Shown: positions 55,840 to 64,000 of the stretch, piece by piece
Numbering within the stretch: the first letter of the stretch is position 1
How the letters are laid out: each line of letters starts with the position of its first letter
DNA from: Pseudeuparius sepicola
Taxonomy: Eukaryota > Arthropoda > Insecta > Coleoptera > Anthribidae
NCBI GenBank assembly: GCA_963920635.1
Contig: OY987305.1
Span: 7,045,153-7,109,152 of the forward strand
Direction of reading: 5' to 3'
Length of the DNA: 64,000 nt
The notes under the pieces: generated by a model
What the model saw: the letters and a program-made list of their open reading frames with translations, nothing else
The model's database searches: none
Told to the model about the DNA's origin: nothing
Position numbers and translations under genes: made by a program

Positions 55840-58737
55840 TATTCAACATTCTAGAACGATTTTGGAATTCATTTGCAAGAGTATTATGCAATTTTTGCAC
55901 CTCTAAATTGCAAGTATTATTTTCTGCCAGTGGTTAAAAAAGGTATTAGCATATACCGGGAAAAAACGCCGATATTTTTTGCTTGGCTGCATAGAATGTT
56001 GTTGCCCGGTTTTTCTGTCACGCGTGCGTTCGGGAAGCGCAAAAATACGGCAATCGCATTGGGCGCGCTAAATTAGAAGCCTTTGTCGATGCACATATAT
56101 TTGCGACGGTTTGAGGAAGCCATTTAACCCAGAAAAATTCAATTAGAGTGCATTGACGCCAAAGCCACACGGTGTTAGTGCCGGGTATAGTGAAAGATAA
56201 AGAATTTGTACCACAGTATAATAAAAAATATTGCGCTTCGACTCGTTTTTCCATACATTATCGATTTATTAAACACGGCCTTGTAGAATAACCGATTGGC
56301 GACCTAAGTCAGGCTACTGAGTATTGTACCGTGCTTGTACTAAAGTCCAAAATTATGTTCAAGGTGTCTTCTTACTAGAGTCCTTACTAGGGCCAAAGTT
56401 TACAGAATAAAAATTCTGTAAACTTTGCTGGGGCTGTCAATTGGTAATTTCGACATCCTAAGTTGGCATCAATGCAGCAAAAAAATGCAACCGGGTCATA
56501 AGTTCAGGTCAGAACGAGCCCATTTGCATAACGCGAAAAGTAACAACTAGAACAAGAACAACAAATATAACTGTAAAACTCGCTAAACGTACAAAACCCG
56601 CGAATATTTTTGCTGCCGAAAGTTTGAACCATTTTGTACGATCCGGAAAACCTTCACTGTCACTTTGACACACCGCACATAGCGCTGCCGAAAGCAGCTG
56701 ATTATACCAAAATACCATAATGAAAAGCGTTTTAAATTTTTATTAAAATTAGTTGTAGTCATAATTATTTTTATTATTTGTAGAGCTATAATCTTGATCG
56801 CAATAGGGTTTTTATTTTATTATGCTCTTTTTTGTACGACTGGGAGTAACTTTTACCCTAATAACTCAATGAGTGACGTTATTAAGTGGTCATACCCATG
56901 GATAACAGCAAATTCCTGGGGATTTTGTGAAGAATTGTCACCTGGCAAAATCCGGACTTCTTACAGTAATCGGGGTATATAAATGTATTTATCTACGTAA
57001 AATATTTTGCGTGTATGACGTCGCAAAAGTGCCAAAAATGCAACAGAGTTTTAAAATACGAAAATATTTCTCTCGTTCTAAATATTTCACTGCAATAACA
57101 GGCTTGTTTTAGAATTTCATGAGCCTTAATGCACTTTGAAACATCAGGGCATACGCATCAAATATGTATCAGCTTTCATGAGTGTCCAATATACCGCGAT
57201 GAAATCCAAGTCCACCCGAAGTCTGAAATTTCAACAAACTTCTATAGGGTTTTTTAAAAATAAAGACAAACGGACAATCCACTCGCCTTGGACCACTTTC
57301 ACCTTCATGTATTCGAATAGATTCCGATGTCCAAACGTGTAGGCTGGTAGAAAATAATTTACTATCAAAGCATCTTTTAAATAGGCAAATTTATTATGCG
57401 AAGATTACATTTATAAATTGCTAATATGAAGTAACGACCACTTGGCGCTTTAGCCCGTCATATACGAAGTTGATTTTATGTGCTAATGGAAATTATTTAC
57501 GGTTGTGTCAAGACAGACGACACAAGGAACAGTTGGCTAGTAAGGAAAACAGTTACTGGGATACTTGACCATATTCTAACTTTAAAAATTACATAATTCG
57601 TACTATTTCAACAAACTTACGCAAAAGATCTTATATTAGAATGGCGCAAAATTCTTGAGAATTTAATTCTCAGCGGTTTATGCAGACACAAATCAACTAA
57701 CATCTAACTTGGGTTCAGCTAGTAGCAGTTTAACATTACCGCAACTCTACACGTTGGGTCCATGTTTGTCTGGTAACGTTGCTGAGGGCTGCGATGCCTT
57801 GGATATTCAAGTAGTGGGATAACTAACACTTAGAATATTTATTTCATCATCAACCACGTCGGAAATTGGCATGCCCGTATTTCGAGTTCCTACTGAAAAA
57901 AAAACTTTACATTGTAATGACACATAATGGAGTAATCAATAACCGTTAATAGCCCATATTTCTAACGCCGTTTGATATACCGGGGCCTATTTTAATGTCC
58001 CTGATTTATGATATAATTTCTTATTTGATACCCTCAATTCCATCATGCATCGGCGTAATAACCACCAAATGGGCTTACATTATACGGTAATCGTTTATGT
58101 TGAACTGGCCGGCGAGGCCCCAGACCGTTAGAACATTTATTTTGTAGCCGAGGAATGATAGGCCGATGTGCTAATGGTGGGCTCTCGGTTGCCGAAAATT
58201 ACACGGTCCCACAAAAATTAAAAAAAAAATCCCAAGCCCACCCACCAGGCATACCAGGAAAATGGCGCAGTTTAAAGCGAACACGAAGTTTTGATTTGTT
58301 CTACCGCAACTCCTGCATATTAATTGGTGAGACGTGAGTCACCACTTGTGACTCGATCGTAACTGACGTTAAATTGACCACTACTCGCAGAAACAACGAG
58401 GTAGAAAATATAAATTCGAAAATTGAAGGTCACGCTCGACGTGTTTCGACACGCTGATTACGAAAAGTTGACTGTTAGATAACTTTTTCACTTTCCAAAA
58501 AAATTAATTCGAATTCCGTTTAACCAGCGTCCAGAGATATACTAATAAGTCCGGGCACTCGGCCTTGTGTAAACGAACGTTTCCCTCTTGCCCTCTCCCG
58601 CTCCCCTCCTCATCGAGCCGATCGATATCTTATAATATAAGAAAATAAGCTATACACAGTGTACCTGAGAGCGGTTCGTTCGCATTCTACCGAGTGCGCG
58701 CAAAATATTACCGACCGACCGTGACTGTGTTGTAGTG
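55840..58737. other. no gene recognised; one perfect small hairpin
   Basis: 56394-56427 is a perfect 15-base inverted pair (CAAAGTTTACAGAAT) with an AAAA loop. Open frames such as 56018-56254 (minus) and 57136-57342 (+) have no recognisable domain. 58550-58735 is CT- and GC-richer and includes TATAATATAAG near 58631. It could hold the promoter of the THAP relic that follows. Confidence 0.4.
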
Positions 58738-58757
58738 ATGCCTATAGTAACGCTTTT

Positions 58758-59143
58758 TACTGCAGTGCGGATGGCTGTAAAACCAGTTCAAAAGACTATA
58801 TTACCTTTTTCTCATTTCCTAAAGACCCTGAAAGGTAAGATTGATTTTGAGGTACCTACCTACAAAAATTAAGACATTTTTATGTGACTTTTGAATACTT
58901 AGGTATTAATTGAAGAATAATATTAAATATTGAAAATTTGAAGGTGCCAGCAATGGAAGAATGCCTTAGTGTTCGTCGGAGAACATAAATTTGGGAATAT
59001 TCCACCTGAAGAGGCATATTATTAACCCATAAGAATTTGCAAGGCACATTTTGATGATCAGTCATTCACTTCGTCCGGAAAACGTTTAGTAAAAACTGCT
59101 GTCTCCTCGGCTGTCCCATTAAGATTATTGCCAGAAGGTTATG
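58758..59143 (+). pseudogene. two-exon THAP DNA-binding domain relic (P-type transposon or derived gene)
   Basis: Exon 1 (to 58834) reads YCSADGCKTSSKDYITFFSF and PKDPER, giving the first Cys pair of the C2CH zinc site, then a GTAAGA donor. Exon 2 (58944-59143) starts after an AG acceptor with CQQWKNALVF, reaches ICKAHFDDQSFTSSGK and ends SAVPLRLLPEGYG at a GTAAGA donor. This is the full THAP order: C-C, the Trp, C-H and AVP box. Damage: no in-frame ATG near exon 1 (the likely ATG at 58738 is one base out of frame), a short internal deletion, and a TAA in the PEEAYY stretch. A 109-bp intron separates the exons. No transposase body follows. The copy at 8209 is closely related. Confidence 0.82.
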
Positions 59144-59544
59144 GTAAGACGCATGCTTGTGTAGGTACGTATGCGTAATATTTTGTTCTGTATTGTTTAT
59201 GTTAATTTAAATATCAAAATATTTACTACAGGATGAAAAAGTAGATATGATTAGTTTAACTCTTTGTCGTTAAATATTTATTTGTTATTTCTGTTTTTGT
59301 CTGCTCTATGTTTTGTTGGCCTTTATTAAAAATGAACGTAAAACATAAAAAATTGCATTTTTATTCATGTTCCAACCAAAGTCTACAGATATACCTACTA
59401 ATTATGTAGATTCTGGTAATAGCTACTTTGTATTTTAATTTAACTGTACCTACCAAAAACTAACGGTACACTTACCTACACAAATAATGTTGTATCAAAG
59501 TCTACAAATAGGTATACTAATATTTGTAGACTTTGGTAAATAAG

Positions 59545-59613
59545 GGAAAGTCAATATGAACCTGCCCCCGTATAACTAGCTTGACGGCGATTTCGTTTAG
59601 TCGCCCTCGTAAA
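59545..59613 (+). repeat. downstream sequence shared by both THAP relics, second copy
   Basis: GGAAAGTCAATAT, TGCCCCCGTATAACT and GTCGCCCTCGTAAA repeat the block at 8973-9060. It lies about 0.4 kb after the THAP exon, so it may mark the 3' end of this P-type family. Confidence 0.55.
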
Positions 59614-59625
59614 ATCAACATTATC

Positions 59626-61390
59626 AAAACTTTTTGAATTTCCAAACATATTAAATTGACTCAAAAATGGCTTTTACCGACGCAGTTCGATATACCCCTA
59701 AATCGAGTGGTCTAATTTTGAAAAAATCATTTGCGCCAAACTGCTACCTTCGGGAGCGTACGTACTAAATCGATCCAGCGAGTCGATTTACGTAAGAAAA
59801 TAATTCCGTTTAACTCCGACACCCACAACAATGTAGAAAATTGTCTAGGCATACCCTGGCAAAATCAAAAACAGTTTTTCAAGGATTTCGTTTTTAAGGT
59901 AGAAGGTTCTTATGGTGCTCTTCCTTTGGAATTTTTGATGCGACAAAAGCGAAAAAAATCCACGCGCCCACCCACGTTGCCAACTGTCCGAATATTTAAT
60001 TTGGGATAATTTATACTAATAATTTGGACGCTCTTTCAATTCGCCCTACCTATTATGCACCAAACAAAAGGAGAAACTTGAAACACTCGAGAAAAAGAGC
60101 AAACGAACGGGCGATGCGCACAGTCACGTCATCTCGCTAGACATTAAGGTGGCCAGCCACCCTGGACTGCAGATTTAATTTTGATAACCGGCCAACTTTC
60201 TCCGCTGCTTTCAGCATTTAGAACAAAACTTCCATATTTTATTTCGGTTCCTTGATAACCGTACATCCCCAGACAAGGTAATTTATCGTTGGCCAACAAC
60301 TAAACAAACTTAATTAAAATTAACGTTTCCGCGCAACCTACACTTTATACGTTGCCGTGTTTAAGACAAGCCGTTTTTTTACAAATTCCTGTAAAAAATC
60401 CATAACACCATAACGGCCAGGATTGCTTTTGAATGTTGAGACGTTCTAGGGGTGCCCCCACCCCTTGAAACATAATATTCCCTTGTAATATTTCTTGAGA
60501 CACGCCGGAAACATCAAAGAACGAGGTAATTATTCCATCTTTTGGTTGGTGACATTTCTTTTGAACGCCTTTCATGCAGCTAGATATCACCGGGTAGATA
60601 CCCCGTTGATTCTGTCAGAATCAGACAAAGAGCAGGTTCTGCATCTCCGCTTTGTAACTCCGGATTTGTTAGATTTGCATTTAGCCCTGGGAAGCCGTAA
60701 AGCGAGGAGGGTAATCTATTTTCGAGGGGATATTTTTCGTATCAATCGATTTTTCTATATCGGAACTGAAAACCCTTAGCTGTGCCCTGTGCAGGCTTGA
60801 AATGTGGATGGAGACTTTAGAAGAATCAGGTTACCTAGGTACCTCTCGAACAAGAGCTTCTGAATTTGGTGTCTTCCAAAGTCTGAAAGACGAGGAATAT
60901 CATAATTATTTAGTGCTTCATTTGAGTTTCATTCCTAATCTGGTGCTCAGCAGTGTCAGAAACCTTAACAAATTTAGCTTCTAAAGAGGGTTTTCGGCTC
61001 GCTTCGGCGCACAGATTTTTTAATGCCCGTTTATTGAAAATGACTGACTGTATCAAACAAATCAATCCCTTCCTTCGAGGGGCTTGGCTCCAAATACCCT
61101 CGTGACGCCTCCACAAAAGCCGGCACGATCCGCTATTCAAAACAAGTGTCACTAGCCGAAAGCCCATTTAAGATAAAGCAATTAACTTTTTCGTTTGATG
61201 TAATTGTTCGTAGGCGAAGACTGCATATATATATATATATATATCGATTGCACTGGGGGAAGCACGTCCACTTTAAAACTGAAACCCTCGCAGCATCTGA
61301 GGGAAAGCAATTTGCGGAGGGGAGGCTGCCACATCGAAATCCGTTTGGGGCGATTGATATACGGTTTAAGGCACGCAACATTAAGCAAAG
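59626..61390. other. no gene recognised; AT microsatellite
   Basis: Open frames 59731-60009, 60495-60779 and 60802-60984 (+) lack recognisable domains. 60000-61140 is GC-richer. A (TA)n run of about 20 bases lies at 61225-61245. Several overlapping frames around it are microsatellite shadows. Confidence 0.4.
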
Positions 61391-62290
61391 CAATTCTTAT
61401 TTTTGCGATTAAGACGTTGCACCTAGCAGGCAGCTCGAAGATTGCAGTCTGGAGAATTCAGTGGGCATACGATTACAAACTGAAGAAACTCGACAAAAGA
61501 ACGAGGACTCGAAGCGACGTTAATAGAACGTTGCCACAACGTTATTTTTTCCACTGCACCACTTGAGTATTGTTTCAAGCAATTCTTATTTTTGCGATTA
61601 AGACGTTGCACCTAGCAGCATACGATTACAAACTGAAGAAACTCGACAAAAGAACGAGGACTCGAAGCGACGTTAATAGAACGTTGCCACAACGTTATTT
61701 TTTCCACTTCACCACTTGAGTACTATTTCAAGCAATTCTTATTTTCGCTATTAAGACGTTGCACCAAGCGGGCAGCTCGAAGATTGCAGTCTGGAGTATT
61801 CAGTGGGCATACGATTACATACTGAAGATACTCGACAAAAGCACGAGAACTCGAAGCGACGGTAATAGAACGTTGCCACAACGTTATTTTTTCCACTTTA
61901 CCACTTGAGTATTGTTTCAAGCAATTCTTATTTTTGCAATTAAGACGTTACACTAAGCAGGCAGCTCGAAGATTGCAGTCTGGAGAATTCAGTGGGCATA
62001 CGATTACATACTGAAGAAACTCGACAAAAGCACGAGAACTCGAAGCGACGTTAATAGAACGTTGCCACAACGTTATATTTTCCCCTTCACCACTTGAGTA
62101 TTGTTTCAAGCAATTCTTATTTTCGCTAGTAAGACGTTGCACCAAGCAGGCAGCTCGAAGATTGTAGTCTGGAGAATTCAGTGGGCATACGATTACAAAC
62201 TGAAGAAACTCGGCAAAAGAACGAGAACTCGAAGCGACGTTAATAGAACGTTGCCACAATGTTATATTTTCCACTTCACCACTTGAGTAT
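61391..62290. repeat. tandem array of five units, 189-bp period
   Basis: CAATTCTTATTTT starts units at 61391, 61580, 61733, 61922 and 62111: spacings of 189, 153, 189 and 189. The short unit lacks 36 bases. Shared words are AAGACGTTGCACC, GCAGCTCGAAGATTG, ATTCAGTGGGCATACGATTA, CTCGAAGCGACG and AACGTTGCCACAACGTTAT. Because 189 and 36 are multiples of three, both strands keep open frames across units (such as 61948-62346 on the minus strand). Stops differ between units, so coding is doubtful. Confidence 0.92.
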
Positions 62291-62539
62291 TTTTCAACTT
62301 GGAATGTATAAATAACTATAAAAACTTGAAAGAGCTCACATTGCACTTAAACTCCTGGACAAAATGAACGCACCAACAAAATAAACCCACAAAAATTGCA
62401 TTTTTTTAAATAAATTAATGGAAACTAAATAGAAAGCAACAATATGCATTATTTCATTACTTTAACAGTAGTAAATGTCCAAAGCCTACTATTCATATTC
62501 TTGGTAGACACGCAAAATAATTTAAAATATAATTTGAAA

Positions 62540-62830
62540 TTTTGAATGTTGGTAATATAATTCTCAGTGAAGTCGCTCTTAAAAAGAAACAAAATTACAT
62601 TAACAAAACATTGCAGTAACGTTATATTTCAAAAAACGTCACTTCATCACTTGAGTTTAAATACAAGTACCTATATTGTTGTAGCAAAGAACAAGCTTGG
62701 GACATCTAAATAAGTAGAGAAGCTGGAAATAGTTTATAGAATTTAGAAGTGAAGAAGCTCTTTAAAGGAACTACAAGTCAAAGCAATAGCTAACAGAGCA
62801 TTGACATCACGTTATATTTTCAAAACAACG
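62540..62830. repeat. decayed outlying units of the 189-bp array
   Basis: CATTGCAGTAACGTTATATTTC then CACTTCATCACTTGAGT (62605-62655), and GAAGAAGCTC...AACAGAGCATTGACATCACG (62750-62815), follow the order of the array unit with many substitutions. They suggest the array was once longer. Confidence 0.5.
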
Positions 62831-63636
62831 TGGTACATACACAATATTCGGCAATTGTCACAACGAAGACCATACGCGTTACTTAGGTAGATTTCGCCAC
62901 AATCTTCTATCAATCTTAGGTTCATATAGTCAAGACGATAGCTTTGAAATAACACGATGTAACTCATATTACCTGGTCGTCGTAACAAAAAGTATAGAAG
63001 GGATTTGCTCGGTGTCATAACTTATTTCCATCGCATGAAATGCGGGCACGGGGGTTCAAAAAACGTTTTGAAAGGCCCTTGTAATGGCCAGTAATTACCA
63101 CTGTTACCGCTAAAACCATTACACCGCGGGCGCATAGTTTGGTTAAACATCGGTGTTGCGTCGTTTTTTACACACGTTAAAAATTCACCACAATTTGCCA
63201 CGCCCGTAAACAGATTTAAAACTCGGAAATTTCGATAATAAAAAGTATACGAAAGTTCTGTAGTGTGACTGCGATCTTATTCCACTAGGCCGTCATAATT
63301 TAGTATAGCCTATAACAGGACCATTTTAATTTCCGTACAATCTGTTTTTAGCAAACGCGACATTGAAGTATTACGTAGGGATATTTGTGAGTTTTATGAA
63401 GCCAAATTGATATAAATCACAAATATAACCGTGCGAGAGGACGAATGGATGAGTTATGTTACCAGAAATTTTGCGAGGCAGGTTAATTTTACAGCTGACT
63501 CTGCGGTTTCGAACCAAAACAAACCCACCGAAAAATTTTGCATTCTGCTGCAGCTATTCCAAATAAAAATTGGATTTTTTTCAATAACGTAGGTCCGTGA
63601 TTTTCCATGGAACATCCTTTGCAAAACCCCCATATA
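62831..63636. other. no gene recognised
   Basis: No exon or repeat partner recognised. Frames of 68 and 75 codons on the minus strand have no recognisable motif. Confidence 0.4.
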
Positions 63637-63638
63637 TA

Positions 63639-64000
63639 CAGTGTCGGACCAAAAATCTGCACCATATTTTATGATAAACATTTTTTATTGTTTATTTTTT
63701 CCAAAATGATTTTCGGTAAGTCTTGCCATCATTTATAACCAAAAAGAGTCGATAATATTGGGCCTGTCACATCCTTAACACATTTAACATTAATTTTGAG
63801 GTCAAAAACATCATCACCCCGGTTTCTAGTTGATCTTTTAGCTTTGAAAATATTTATGTTCGTATATATGGCAGTCGAGTTAGCAGTGAATCGTGAACAG
63901 TAGTGAGATCCAATATAGTAAGTTGATTTAATTAAAAATTATGTTTATTCTTAGTACCACCAATGACTCCGATGGTTGCTAGGATTGCGAAATCTGTGAA
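63639..64000 (+). mobile_element. left end of a Tc1/mariner-like element, cut by the window edge
   Basis: TATA is followed by CAGTGTCGGACCAAAAATCT and GCACCATAT, similar to the ends of the 4938-5843 palindrome (CAGTGCCCGCCAAAAAGTCT, ACACCATAT). A subterminal TTTTCGGTAAGT also corresponds to ACTTACGGAAAA there. No mirror sequence is seen in the window, so this may be a non-palindromic, possibly autonomous member. An ATG at 63964 opens a short frame to the window end (MTPMVARIAKSV). Its identity cannot be judged. Confidence 0.6.

Noticed and set aside
1..64000. CRISPR array, bacterial operon or phage-like defence system
   Set aside because: No short regularly spaced direct repeats with unique spacers, no ribosome binding sites and no dense gene layout. 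The splice signals and transposon types are eukaryotic.

Overview
The window looks like AT-rich genomic DNA from an arthropod, most likely an insect. The evidence is a spliced signal-peptide exon, eukaryotic transposon relics (Penelope-like, P/THAP-type, Tc1/mariner-like with a DUF4817-type N-terminus, hAT-type) and repeat families common in insect genomes. The order cannot be fixed from sequence alone. There is no bacterial-style gene organisation. Almost every long open frame lies inside a repeat or in unique DNA without coding features.

Host coding content is minimal. One convincing protein-coding exon lies at 29439-29538 (+): a 3' splice site, a start codon, a 29-codon signal peptide and a consensus donor. 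It is probably the first coding exon of a secreted or membrane protein whose other exons lie outside the window or were not recognised. A second, weak signal-peptide candidate is at 51245-51352. Most of the remaining unique DNA is probably intronic or intergenic.

The rest is a layered transposon landscape. 3.7-9.0 kb: an inverted-repeat element, a 906-bp palindrome at a TA, a tandem/palindromic element, and an internally deleted P-type transposon (THAP exon joined to a transposase C-terminal frame). 9.3-11.6 kb: a very young head-to-head dimer of a Penelope-like element with GIY-YIG coding sequence, a candidate hammerhead-like ribozyme in each arm, an 11-bp target duplication and a paralogous empty site elsewhere in the window. 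12.8-22.7 kb: palindromes, copies of two dispersed repeat families (one with a tRNA-like segment), and a decayed DUF4817-type transposon. 24.4-28.4 kb: a nested 1.2-kb palindrome and a TA-flanked element built from inward-facing ~135-bp units, with a second copy in the opposite orientation at 49.5-50.8 kb. 30.0-33.0 kb: a 1.6-kb hAT-type element with an exact 8-bp duplication, then another TA-flanked element. 37.8-39.0 kb: four ~0.3-kb tandem units. 42.0-54.2 kb: nested palindromic elements whose central loops retain N- or C-terminal transposase remnants. 58.7-59.6 kb: a second THAP-domain relic with intact splice sites. 61.4-62.3 kb: five tandem units with a 189-bp period. The window ends inside a Tc1/mariner-like terminus.

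The common theme is fold-back architecture. About fifteen elements are long inverted repeats, most at TA dinucleotides. Several contain only one end of a transposase gene in the loop, which suggests a shared route by which autonomous Tc1/mariner-like elements became long palindromes. Paralogous copies in the window supply empty-site evidence for five insertions. All identities, periods and alignments were judged by eye.
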